From Acidimicrobiia bacterium (GTDB lineage: Bacteria > Actinomycetota > Acidimicrobiia > Spongiisociales > SHLN01): a DNA stretch of 17,499 bases. The position numbers and the translations under genes were made by a program. Where the stretch lies: the NCBI GenBank assembly GCA_004283105.1, contig SHLN01000022.1, forward strand, positions 1 to 17,499. Direction: 5' to 3'. This document shows positions 6,965 to 13,660 of this stretch, piece by piece (positions within the stretch are counted from its first letter, which is position 1; each line of letters begins with the position of its first letter). The notes beneath the pieces are model-generated. The model was not told where the DNA came from. It was given only the letters and a program-made list of their open reading frames with translations, and made no database searches.

Positions 6965-8369
6965 GAGACCTGATGAGACCCGGCTCGTCGAGGATCCGCT
7001 GCAGCCCCTCGCTGACCGACCCGCCAGAGCCCATGGCCGCCGCCCCCGGCCAGCTCGAGTTCCACCGGTCATCGTGCCCGTACACGAAGTTCGCCATGTA
7101 CCCGAGGTTGGCCATGGCGATGGCATCGCCGAGCACGTCGTCGGCGGAGATCGGCCGGTTGCCGTTGCAGCTCCAGGTGATGTCCTCGTACCGCATCTCA
7201 CCGTTGCCCCAGACCCTGGCCCCGGTGTTGCGGAGCTCGTTCATCCAGTTGACGGCCGTGCTCCGATCGGCGCAATGACCGGTCTGCGGTGCGTGTGCGC
7301 TGAGCCAGGACGCCCCCGTGTAGTGGAGGTGCTGACCGGGTGCGGTATGGAGGAGGACGGGCGCTCCTCCGAAGCCGTTCTCTGCCTCGGCGGCTTTGAT
7401 GCCGCGCACGACTTCCGCCCACACTCCGCCGTGCTCGCCACCGCTGTCCCTGGTGGTATCGCCGCCCATGATCCAGGCCGAGATCGCCCACCGGCCCCCG
7501 AATTCAGACCTGGTCCATTGCGAGGCGATGGCGTGCCCGTAGTCGTAGGCGTTGTTGCCGTTGAGCTTGCCGGAGTCAACCGAGAACTGGTTGGGGCCGT
7601 CCCAGGCGACGACGATGCCTACCCGGAGCCCCCGGCCGGCCGCCTTCGATATGACCATTTCCACGTAGTCGAGGTAGTCGGGATTCGGATTCGAGAAGCT
7701 CCCGAAGGTGTGCCCGAATCCGTTTGGCGTGTTGATGTCCTGATTGATGTTGACGACCGAGAACCAGAATCCGGTGACGTTGGCACCGCCCGCCCCGCTG
7801 GCTGAGGCCAATCTGCCCACGTACTGGTTGATGGCCGACTCATTGGATTTGGCGGCGATCTGCCAGGCCGTGTCCCACAGGAACATCCCCGATCCCGAAC
7901 TCACCGGCTGGGCCGTGGTGGTTGTTGTCGTGGTCGGCGTCGAAGCCGGAGCGGCCGTGATCGTGGTCGTGGTCGTCGACGTTGGGGAAGGCGATGGACC
8001 GGGACCCGGAGCCTGACCGACGGCGGTAGTCGTGGTCGTGGTCGTCGCGGTCGTGTTCGTAGTCACCGACGATGGCGACGCCGGCGTATCAGCGGCCCGG
8101 GTACCAGCGGCAATGGTCGACGGCGTGGCCGAGGCGTCGGCGGCCGTCGAGTCGGACCCGACCGGCTCCGAGGCCGTCGCTGCCTGCTCGGCGAGGGTGG
8201 TCGGGGGCACGAACAGCCGGGCGTCCGCGGTGTTCGACCCCGATTGGACCCCGCCTCGTTCGGTGGACATGCCGCCGGTCTCGCCCGGATCGGCGAATGC
8301 ACCGAGCAACACAACGACCAGGCCGATAGAGCCGACGGTCGCCACAAAGCGAACAAGTGTCCGGAACAT
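6960..8369 (-). CDS. Secreted glycoside hydrolase-like protein (DUF4038/apiosidase-like)
   Basis: A 469-residue exported protein. A signal peptide is clear: basic start MFRTLVR, a hydrophobic core to about residue 23, and cleavage likely after 'GAFA' (26). Residues about 50-158 are a low-complexity Thr/Ser/Pro/Ala linker with runs of up to eight Thr. The domain from about 161 has 'MFLWDTAWQIA', 'VTGFWFSVV', 'DYLDYVEMVISKAAGRGL', 'IMGGDTTRD' and 'WGNGEMRYED'. These resemble DUF4038/GH140 TIM-barrel proteins; catalytic acids cannot be fixed by eye. The ATG at 8369 gives the best signal peptide. Upstream in-frame starts at 8414, 8420 (ATG) and 8423 (TTG) would add up to 18 residues. It is the first gene of the run that continues with the nucleotidyltransferase and the ABC exporter. 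Confidence 0.7.
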   Translation of the reverse strand: MFRTLVRFVATVGSIGLVVVLLGAFADPGETGGMSTERGGVQSGSNTADARLFVPPTTLAEQAATASEPVGSDSTAADASATPSTIAAGTRAADTPASPSSVTTNTTATTTTTTTAVGQAPGPGPSPSPTSTTTTTITAAPASTPTTTTTTTAQPVSSGSGMFLWDTAWQIAAKSNESAINQYVGRLASASGAGGANVTGFWFSVVNINQDINTPNGFGHTFGSFSNPNPDYLDYVEMVISKAAGRGLRVGIVVAWDGPNQFSVDSGKLNGNNAYDYGHAIASQWTRSEFGGRWAISAWIMGGDTTRDSGGEHGGVWAEVVRGIKAAEAENGFGGAPVLLHTAPGQHLHYTGASWLSAHAPQTGHCADRSTAVNWMNELRNTGARVWGNGEMRYEDITWSCNGNRPISADDVLGDAIAMANLGYMANFVYGHDDRWNSSWPGAAAMGSGGSVSEGLQRILDEPGLIRSR

Positions 8370-8463
8370 GTTGGGGAAGTCTCCGCTCGTGTTGCCTCGC
8401 CGCGCGCGAGGCATAGCCATCAACGCACAGGGTAGCGGACTACAGCACGCTATGCAGTGGAGA

Positions 8464-8498
8464 TCGTCCCTCGCCCCTCGTCCCTTGTCCCTCGTTCT
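8464..8498. repeat. Heptamer tandem array 3 (TYGTCCC)
   Basis: Five direct units: TCGTCCC, TCGCCCC, TCGTCCC, TTGTCCC and a decayed TCGTTCT. This is the reverse complement of the GGGACRA unit of arrays 2 and 8, so the arrays occur in both orientations. Confidence 0.85.
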
Positions 8499-8528
8499 GA
8501 CTGGATCGGAGACAGGCGGCAGTCAGAA
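8495..8528. repeat. Inverted repeat TTCTGACTG / CAGTCAGAA
   Basis: Two perfect 9-base arms (8495-8503 and 8520-8528) around a 16-base spacer. It overlaps the end of heptamer array 3. It lies between the secreted-protein gene and the tRNA-Sec gene and could be an operator or a hairpin. A doublet of the 7-mer GGCAACG follows at 8548-8561. Confidence 0.45.
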
Positions 8529-8584
8529 GATGAAGGACATCGCGGGTGGCAACGGGCAACGGATTACCCTTCACCCTCCCCCAG

Positions 8585-8676
8585 GGAGGCGTCTGAGTGC
8601 CTGGTGGGCTCCCCGGTCTTCAAAACCGGTGAAGGGGCGAAAGTTCCTTGGCGGGTTCGATTCCCGTCCGCCTCCG
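8585..8676 (+). tRNA. selC: tRNA-Sec (anticodon UCA)
   Basis: A 92-base type II tRNA whose anticodon loop is CTTCAAA (anticodon TCA, reading UGA) on the stem CCGGT/ACCGG. The acceptor stem is GGAGGCG/CGCCTCC with a G discriminator; CCA is not encoded. The variable arm is long, AAGGGGC-GAAA-GTTCCTT, seven pairs including two G-U. The T arm is GCGGG-TTCGATT-CCCGT, and a further G-C pair next to it gives a 13-pair acceptor/T stack, the hallmark length of tRNA-Sec. The D arm has the TGGT loop seen in bacterial tRNA-Sec. The tRNA is charged with serine and converted to Sec by SelA. No selA, selB, selD or recognisable selenoprotein lies in the window, so the partner genes must be elsewhere. Confidence 0.88.
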
Positions 8677-8678
8677 CG

Positions 8679-8717
8679 GCTCCGCTTCGCGGAGCTTGGC
8701 CGGAGCTTCGCTCCGGC
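8679..8717 (+). terminator. Two adjacent GC-rich hairpins after tRNA-Sec
   Basis: GCTCCGC-TTC-GCGGAGC (8679-8695) and GCCGGAGC-TTC-GCTCCGGC (8699-8717) are perfect stems with the same three-base loop, separated by three bases. Both contain the GGAGC/GCTCC core, so alternative pairing between them is possible. There is no T-run. They may terminate or protect the tRNA transcript. Confidence 0.5.
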
Positions 8718-8747
8718 ATGACTCCTCCTGTGGGTTCCAGCGCGGCA

Positions 8748-8782
8748 GGCGAGAGGCGAGCAGCGAGTAGCGAGTAGCGTTC
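8748..8782. repeat. Heptamer tandem array 4 (AGCGAGN), abutting moeA
   Basis: Five direct units: GGCGAGA, GGCGAGC, AGCGAGT, AGCGAGT and AGCGTTC. The array ends five bases before the moeA ATG and takes the place where a ribosome site would be. Confidence 0.85.
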
Positions 8783-8787
8783 TCCCC

Positions 8788-10014
8788 ATGCGCCCGCTTG
8801 CCGATGCTCAACGACAGGTCCTCGAAACGGTCCCGCCCCTAGCGGAGGTTGCGACCCCACTGGCAGAGTGCCTCGGGCTCGTGCTCGCGGCCGACGTCGT
8901 CGCCCCGCACAACATTCCTCCGTTCAACAACTCGGCCATGGACGGCTACGCCGTCAGGTCCGCGGATGTATCCGTCACACCGGCCACGCTGGTGGTCATC
9001 GAGGATGTGCCGGCCGGCAGCGTCCCGAGCCGCACCATCGGCCAGGGCGAGGCGATCAAGATCATGACCGGCGCCCCGCTCCCGGCCGGCGCCGATGCCG
9101 TCGTGAGAGTCGAGGACACGGTACCGGCCGAGGGGTCCGTCGAGATTCTCGAAGGCGTCGCATCGGGGACCTCCGTTCGCCTGGCCGGGGGTGACATCGC
9201 GGCCGGCAGCACCGTCGTTTCAGCAAGCACCCGCCTCCGAGCCAATCACCTCGGCGTGCTCGCCTCCGTCGGCGCCGCCCACCCGGTCGTTCGACGCCGG
9301 CCGGTAGTCGCCGTGCTGTCGACCGGTGACGAGCTCGTCGATTACGCCACCGAAGACCTGCAACCCGGACAGATCCGGGGTACGAACGGCCTCGTGCTCG
9401 CCACCGTGCTCGCCGAGCTCGGCGTCACGGTGCTCGATCTGGGAACGGTCGGCGATGATGCGAGCGAGCTGAGAAACGCCCTGGCCTCGGCTGCGGAACA
9501 GGCCGACGCCATCGTCACCTCGGGAGGCGTCTCGATGGGCGAGTACGACCTCGTGAAGGCCGTGCTCACCGAGCTGGGCGGCATCGAGTTCTGGCAGGTT
9601 GCCATGCAACCGGGCAAGCCATTTGCCTTCGGCATGATCGATGGCACACCGTTGTTCGGACTGCCGGGCAATCCGGTTTCGGTCTTCGTGGCCTTTGAGC
9701 AGTTCGTGCGTCCGGCCCTTCTCCACATGATGGGGTCTCCCCAGACATTCCGTCCCCGATTGACCGGAGTAATCGAGGAACCGCTCTCCACCAATCCAGA
9801 GAAGACGGTGTTCGTTCGGGTGGCCGTGAGCTGGGAAGACAGCACCCCCCACGCCCGACCGAGTGGCGGCCAGGACTCAAACGTTCTGTCTGCACTGGCG
9901 TCGGCCGACGCACTGGCGGTCGTCCCCGTCGGAACCGGAGACGTTGCGTCAGGATCAACCGTCGACCTCGAGATGTTCCGGTACCCGGAAGATCGTGGCC
10001 TATCGGACGGGTGA
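8788..10014 (+). CDS. moeA: Molybdopterin molybdenumtransferase MoeA
   Basis: A full-length 408-residue MoeA, which inserts molybdate into adenylylated molybdopterin in the cytoplasm during molybdenum cofactor synthesis. Domain III/I motifs 'PPFNNSAMDGYAV' (44-56) and 'KIMTGAPLPAGADAVV' (91-106) are present. The MoaB/Mog-like domain has 'VLSTGDEL' (176-183), 'TSGGVSMGEYDLVK' (244-257) and 'PLFGLPGNPVSV' (288-299). The C-terminal domain IV ends normally. There is no recognisable ribosome site before the ATG at 8788: heptamer array 4 and TTCTCCCC occupy that region. Leaderless or ribosome-site-free initiation is therefore likely. No other Moco gene is adjacent. The HTH-membrane protein follows 33 bases later and may be co-transcribed. 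Confidence 0.95.
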   Translation: MRPLADAQRQVLETVPPLAEVATPLAECLGLVLAADVVAPHNIPPFNNSAMDGYAVRSADVSVTPATLVVIEDVPAGSVPSRTIGQGEAIKIMTGAPLPAGADAVVRVEDTVPAEGSVEILEGVASGTSVRLAGGDIAAGSTVVSASTRLRANHLGVLASVGAAHPVVRRRPVVAVLSTGDELVDYATEDLQPGQIRGTNGLVLATVLAELGVTVLDLGTVGDDASELRNALASAAEQADAIVTSGGVSMGEYDLVKAVLTELGGIEFWQVAMQPGKPFAFGMIDGTPLFGLPGNPVSVFVAFEQFVRPALLHMMGSPQTFRPRLTGVIEEPLSTNPEKTVFVRVAVSWEDSTPHARPSGGQDSNVLSALASADALAVVPVGTGDVASGSTVDLEMFRYPEDRGLSDG

Positions 10015-10047
10015 GCCTATTCTGACCGTCCACGGCAAGGACAGACA

Positions 10048-10869
10048 GTGACGGGTACCTCGTTCCCAGATTTCATAACCTCGAGACGGCGTGAGCTCGA
10101 CCTCACCCTGGGCGATGTCGCCTCCCGATTGGGCGTGTCGCCCATCACCGTGTCGAACTGGTCGAATGGCGATTCGCGTCCCAAGCCCGAGAACCTCGTG
10201 GCTCTGGCCGGCCTTCTCGAAGTGCCCGCCGAGGACCTGGCCAAGATGGCAGGGGTCACGCTCGGCGCCCCCGAGGCGGCGGTCAACCTCATGCCCGCGC
10301 CCGATGAACCGACCGAGCCCGAGGAGCCGCTCACGGAAGAGTCCGACATAGATGAGCCGGTGGCCGCGGTCCGGATGGCCGAGGAGGTCCCCGTTCCCGA
10401 CGAGTCAATCGCGGACCCCGTCGGCGAGCTACCTCTCGAGGCGGCCGACATCGAGGACCCCGAGCTCGAGGCCGCGGTGGAGCCGGATGAGGTCCCGATA
10501 CCGCTCATCGACGAGGATCCGGTGTCTGTCACTCCCGCGGCAGACGAGGAGTCCGCACAGGCACCCGACAGCGTGCCGGCCTTCGTAGCCGCCGCGTCAG
10601 AGCCTGAGCCGAAATCTCGCGTGGTCCGTCGTCCGTCGATCCGTCGCCCATCGCGCCGACCCGCCCCCGACGACGGTCCGGTCGCCGTCCTGCCGCTCAC
10701 CTACGTCGAAGATCCCAAGCAACTCATGCGATACCGCATCCGGTGGGCGCTCACCGTCGTGGTGCTGGTGATCATGTTCTTCATCCTGCTCTGGGCAAGC
10801 CGCGAACTCCTGAGCGCCCTCAGTGAAGTGAAGCAAGCGGTAACGCCCGGAGGCATCGGCGGCGGCTAG
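10048..10869 (+). CDS. Membrane-anchored XRE-type HTH protein
   Basis: A 273-residue protein with three parts. Residues about 6-68 form an XRE/Cro-type helix-turn-helix domain ('LTLGDVASRLGVSPITVSNW'). Residues about 80-195 are a very acidic, Pro/Glu/Asp-rich linker, followed by a basic patch ('RRPSIRRPSRRP'). One membrane span, 'WALTVVVLVIMFFILLWAS', lies near residue 234-252, leaving a short tail of about 20 residues outside. The layout recalls RodZ (cytoplasmic HTH, one span), but the HTH is of the ordinary DNA-binding type and no periplasmic domain is present. The GTG at 10048 is chosen because AAGGA lies seven bases upstream. It follows moeA closely. It could be a membrane-tethered regulator or a cytoskeleton-linked adaptor; neither can be decided here. 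Confidence 0.75.
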   Translation: MTGTSFPDFITSRRRELDLTLGDVASRLGVSPITVSNWSNGDSRPKPENLVALAGLLEVPAEDLAKMAGVTLGAPEAAVNLMPAPDEPTEPEEPLTEESDIDEPVAAVRMAEEVPVPDESIADPVGELPLEAADIEDPELEAAVEPDEVPIPLIDEDPVSVTPAADEESAQAPDSVPAFVAAASEPEPKSRVVRRPSIRRPSRRPAPDDGPVAVLPLTYVEDPKQLMRYRIRWALTVVVLVIMFFILLWASRELLSALSEVKQAVTPGGIGGG

Positions 10870-10911
10870 TTCGTCCCGCGTTGCACCGGTCGGGAATCTC
10901 TCGTCCGCGCT

Positions 10912-11340
10912 CTACCCGAAGATGCTGTCGTCGGCGTCCTGGAGACGGGTAGCAAGCTCGCGCATCACCCGCTTGGCCACCCGGGGGGTCGCGAGCAGCG
11001 TCTCGAAGTCCTTCTTGTGGACCACGAGAACGTGCGAGTCCTTCTCGGCCACGACGTTGGCTCCGCGCGGCATGCCGTCGATGAGGGACATCTCGCCAAA
11101 CACATCGCCCTTCTTGCGGTTGGCGACCGTACGGGTGTGGCGCCGGACGGCGAAGCTGCCGTCGAGAACCACGTATGCCTCGGTCCCGAGTGCGCCCTGG
11201 CGGGTCAGGTAGGCACCCGCCGGAACTTCAACGTCTTCGGTCCTATGAGCAAGGTCTCCGAGCATGGCCCGGCTGAGCCCGGCCAATACCGGGATCCGGC
11301 GCAGCGCCTCTATCCGCTGCTTCTGATTGGTCAATCGCAA
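10912..11340 (-). CDS. Cyclic nucleotide-binding (CRP-like sensor) domain protein
   Basis: A 142-residue protein consisting of one cNMP-binding domain and nothing else. The beta-roll core runs from 'IPVLAGLSRAMLGDLA' to 'VVHKKDFETLLA'. The phosphate-binding cassette is 'GDVFGEMSLIDGMPRGANV' (about 78-96) with Glu83 and Arg92 present. The usual Ser/Thr after the Arg-x-Ala is Asn95, so ligand preference is uncertain. No DNA-binding helix-turn-helix follows, so it is not a CRP-type regulator by itself; such single domains often act as sensor subunits. The start is the TTG at 11340, supported by AGGAG eight bases upstream. It is preceded on its strand by the small membrane protein, with heptamer array 5 in between. 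Confidence 0.88.
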   Translation of the reverse strand: MRLTNQKQRIEALRRIPVLAGLSRAMLGDLAHRTEDVEVPAGAYLTRQGALGTEAYVVLDGSFAVRRHTRTVANRKKGDVFGEMSLIDGMPRGANVVAEKDSHVLVVHKKDFETLLATPRVAKRVMRELATRLQDADDSIFG

Positions 11341-11378
11341 TTCTCTAACTCCTGGGTAACTGGGGAGGATGATATCCC

Positions 11379-11406
11379 ACGTCCTTCGTCCCTCGTCCCT
11401 CGTCCC
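11379..11406. repeat. Heptamer tandem array 5 (TCGTCCC)
   Basis: Four direct units: ACGTCCT then three of TCGTCCC. It lies in the 84-base gap between the small membrane protein and the cNMP-binding protein. Confidence 0.85.
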
Positions 11407-11424
11407 AAGACCCGAGCCGAACGG

Positions 11425-11622
11425 TCAGCGCTGGGGGCCGCGGAGGAGGCGGGCGGGAAGGGCGATGATGGCACCGATCAGGTCGAACACGCCCTTGAGG
11501 GTGATCCCGACGAGCCGCAACGGCAGCGAGATGAGCCACACGATCGGCCACAACACCAGCGCCAGGATGGCGAGCGGCAGCGACAACACTGCCAAGAGGA
11601 TCCACAAAACCAGGGTCAACAT
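11425..11622 (-). CDS. Small hydrophobic membrane protein (65 aa)
   Basis: A 65-residue, almost entirely hydrophobic protein. One long or two close membrane segments cover residues about 2-32 ('LVLWILLAVLSLPLAILALV' and on). An amphipathic stretch with 'FDLIGAIIALPARLL' and a basic end follow. Motif-like repeats of 'LPL/LPxRL' are visible. The ATG at 11622 has GGAG six bases upstream, which supports it as a real gene despite its size. Small proteins of this look occur widely without known function. It lies between gpsA and the cNMP-binding protein on the same strand, with gaps of about 150 and 84 bases, each holding a heptamer array. Confidence 0.7.
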   Translation of the reverse strand: MLTLVLWILLAVLSLPLAILALVLWPIVWLISLPLRLVGITLKGVFDLIGAIIALPARLLRGPQR

Positions 11623-11733
11623 TTCACGCTCCTACCGATTCAATGCCCACATCATCTCGGACCCGGGGCCTCCTGTCATCCCCCGCGAGGGTGGTTCTCT
11701 GCTCCCCCGGCCACCGGCCACATTGCTATCGCG

Positions 11734-11768
11734 AACGAGTAGCGAGAAGCGAGCAGCGAGCAGCGAGG
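11734..11768. repeat. Heptamer tandem array 6 (AGCGAGN), abutting gpsA
   Basis: Five direct units: AACGAGT, AGCGAGA, AGCGAGC, AGCGAGC, AGCGAGG. It ends five bases before the reverse-strand stop of gpsA. A shorter doublet of another 7-mer, CCGGCCA, lies nearby at 11707-11720. Confidence 0.88.
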
Positions 11769-11782
11769 AGCCGTCAGGCTCC
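11767..11782 (-). other. Small hairpin spanning the gpsA stop codon
   Basis: GGAGCC-GTCA-GGCTCC, a perfect 6-bp stem; the loop holds the reverse-strand TGA stop of gpsA. No T-run follows, so it is at best a weak terminator. It also overlaps the last unit of array 6. Confidence 0.35.
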
Positions 11783-12769
11783 CTCTGACTTCGGCGGCCG
11801 TCCCATGAGCTCGGTGAGCATCTGGCTAACCGGCTGGCCGGCCAGCACGCGGTCGACCTGAGTGGCGATGGGCATCTCAACATCGTGTTCGGCAGCGAGG
11901 GCAACGACCACCGGCGTGGTCTTCACGCCCTCGGCCACCATGTTCATCTCGGAGATGATGTCGTCGAGCGAATTGCCCTGCCCGAGGGCGACCCCGACCC
12001 GCTGGTTGCGCGACAGCGGACTGATGCAGGTGGCAATGAGGTCGCCCATCCCGGCCAGGCCGGCGAACGTAGCGGGATTCCCCCCCATCGCCCGGCCGAG
12101 TCGACTGAGTTCGGCGAGCGCCCGGGTGATGAGCGTGGCCATCGAGTTGTCGCCGTACTCGAGCCCGTGTGCCATGCCGGCGGCGAGGGCCATGACGTTC
12201 TTGAGCGATCCGGCCATCTCACACCCGATGACATCGGTATTCGAGTACACCCGCAACGCCGGTGTCATGAACGTCGATTGGAGAACGGTCGCGATCTCCT
12301 CATCGGGCACGCTCACCACCGAGGCGGCCGGCTGGCCCTCCATCACCTCACGCGCAAGGTTGGGACCGGTGAGGACTCCGATCCCGGCCGGGTCGTGGTC
12401 GGGCAGCACATCGGCGACGACTTCGGTCATGCGCATGTTCGAACCTGCTTCGAGGCCCTTGGTGAGGCTGATGATCGGGGTGCGCGGGTCGATGTCGGGG
12501 CCCGCCTCTTCCAGGACCCGGCGGAAGCCATGTGACGGAACTCCCATCACCACCACATCGGCGCCATCGAGGGCGTCACCCAGATCGGCGGTGGCCCGCA
12601 ATCCTGGCGGCAGGGCGAAGCCGGGCAGATAGTCCTCGTTGAGACCGGTTGAGTTGATCGCTTCGGCCAGATCGGGTCGCCGCGCCCACAGCACCACGTC
12701 GGCGGCCTCCGTCGCAACCGATGCGACCGTTGTACCCCAGCTTCCGGCTCCGATGACTGTGACTTTCAC
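11774..12769 (-). CDS. gpsA: NAD(P)-dependent glycerol-3-phosphate dehydrogenase
   Basis: A 331-residue GpsA, which reduces dihydroxyacetone phosphate to sn-glycerol 3-phosphate for phospholipid synthesis. The N-terminal Rossmann motif is 'IGAGSWG' (6-12). 'SLTKGLE' carries Lys104 and 'TGPNLAREV' lies at 134-142. 'SLKNVMALAAGMAHGL' carries the catalytic Lys190. 'GLAGMGDLIATC' and 'AEGVKTTPVVVALA' complete the C-terminal helical domain. The length is typical. The frame opens with GTG at 12769; GGAG lies only one base before it, too close for a normal ribosome site, so the mRNA may be leaderless. The gene is divergent from the small membrane protein at 12882, with a 112-base gap in which I see no clear promoter. 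Confidence 0.95.
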   Translation of the reverse strand: MKVTVIGAGSWGTTVASVATEAADVVLWARRPDLAEAINSTGLNEDYLPGFALPPGLRATADLGDALDGADVVVMGVPSHGFRRVLEEAGPDIDPRTPIISLTKGLEAGSNMRMTEVVADVLPDHDPAGIGVLTGPNLAREVMEGQPAASVVSVPDEEIATVLQSTFMTPALRVYSNTDVIGCEMAGSLKNVMALAAGMAHGLEYGDNSMATLITRALAELSRLGRAMGGNPATFAGLAGMGDLIATCISPLSRNQRVGVALGQGNSLDDIISEMNMVAEGVKTTPVVVALAAEHDVEMPIATQVDRVLAGQPVSQMLTELMGRPPKSEGA

Positions 12770-12881
12770 ACTCCGATGGTAGAGGAGCGATGGGTCTCAG
12801 GCAGGTCGCGAAAGAAATGAACTCGATGAGCTTGGGTCGACACCCGGTCGTTGGCAATCTGACCGTGACCGAGGGAGTTCC

Positions 12882-13199
12882 ATGCTGGACAGAGAACAAC
12901 GTGCGCTGCTCGTCGTCCCGTATGCGCCGCCACCCGCTCCGCGTCGTCACCTGTATGCGGCGATCGTCTTCCTCTTCCTCGGTTCGTTCGCCGTGCTCGG
13001 CCTGGCGATGGCGGAGTACTCGGCGGCCACCACTGCTTCGCTCGTTGTCGCCGGGACGGTGGCGTTCTTATCGGCCGTTGCCATGCTCCTGCTTGGGGTA
13101 CGGGCCCGCCGCCGCCATCGTCTCGAGATGGAGCGGGCGGTCGAGCCGATTGCCGTGCAACCGGTCAATGAGGCGTCGAGGAAGATCGAGGCGAGTTAG
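12882..13199 (+). CDS. Small two-span membrane protein
   Basis: A 105-residue hypothetical protein. A proline-rich cytoplasmic start ('VVPYAPPPAPRRH') is followed by two membrane spans, about residues 24-44 ('YAAIVFLFLGSFAVLGLAMA') and 52-73. A basic stretch, 'RARRRHRLEMER', and a 20-residue tail end it. GAGGGAG four bases upstream supports the ATG. It belongs to no family that I recognise. Its stop overlaps the stop of the convergent F420-type gene by two bases. Confidence 0.65.
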   Translation: MLDREQRALLVVPYAPPPAPRRHLYAAIVFLFLGSFAVLGLAMAEYSAATTASLVVAGTVAFLSAVAMLLLGVRARRRHRLEMERAVEPIAVQPVNEASRKIEAS

Positions 13200-13651
13200 C
13201 GCTCGGCCGGTGCGGGCACCAACCTCCACATCGGGATGTCCCGACCGGCACGGGCCACGTAGTCGCGATAGGGCGGATAGAACTCGGCAAACCGGTTGAG
13301 ATACCCGCTCCATCGATCATCCGTTACCCGCTCGGCACGAGCCGTCATCTCAGTCCGTCCGACCTTGAGCGTGCAGGCTCCCATCACGCTGAGATTGCGT
13401 GACCAGTCGGGCTCGTGGTTCCCGTAGTTGGAGGCAATGACGACGAACCCGTCATCCTCCAGGTAGTAGAGGGGCGCGTGATGCGGTTCGCCCGACCGGT
13501 GTCCGGCGGTGGTCAGCAGCAGCGTCGGAAAGGGCGTTGCCCGCCAACCCCCGGCTCGAAGCAGGGCACGGTCGACGGGAGGAAGCACCCACCGTGCGAT
13601 CGGCCGGAACCACGGCCGGTCACCGACCCAGCGGATGAAGCCTCTATACAT
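13196..13651 (-). CDS. Deazaflavin (F420)-dependent nitroreductase family protein
   Basis: A 151-residue split-barrel protein of the DDN/DUF385 family, typical of F420-using actinobacteria. The family core is plain: 'FPTLLLTTAGHRSGEPHHAP' (41-60), then 'LYYLEDDGFVVIASNYGNHE' (61-80) and 'PDWSRNLSVMGACTLKVG' (81-98). The length is normal. Members reduce varied substrates with F420H2; the one for this protein cannot be told. It starts nine bases after the stop of the D-amino-acid oxidase-like gene, on the same strand, so the two are probably co-transcribed. Confidence 0.88.
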   Translation of the reverse strand: MYRGFIRWVGDRPWFRPIARWVLPPVDRALLRAGGWRATPFPTLLLTTAGHRSGEPHHAPLYYLEDDGFVVIASNYGNHEPDWSRNLSVMGACTLKVGRTEMTARAERVTDDRWSGYLNRFAEFYPPYRDYVARAGRDIPMWRLVPAPAER

Positions 13652-13660
13652 CGGGCGAGA

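Noticed and set aside
6161..7201. A longer nucleotidyltransferase (346 codons)
   Set aside because: The extra N-terminal part is an off-frame reading of the secreted-protein gene with no protein-like features.
12790..13299. A 169-codon plus-strand open frame overlapping the small membrane protein
   Set aside because: Arg/Ser-rich translation typical of an off-frame reading; the other frame has a ribosome site and two membrane spans.
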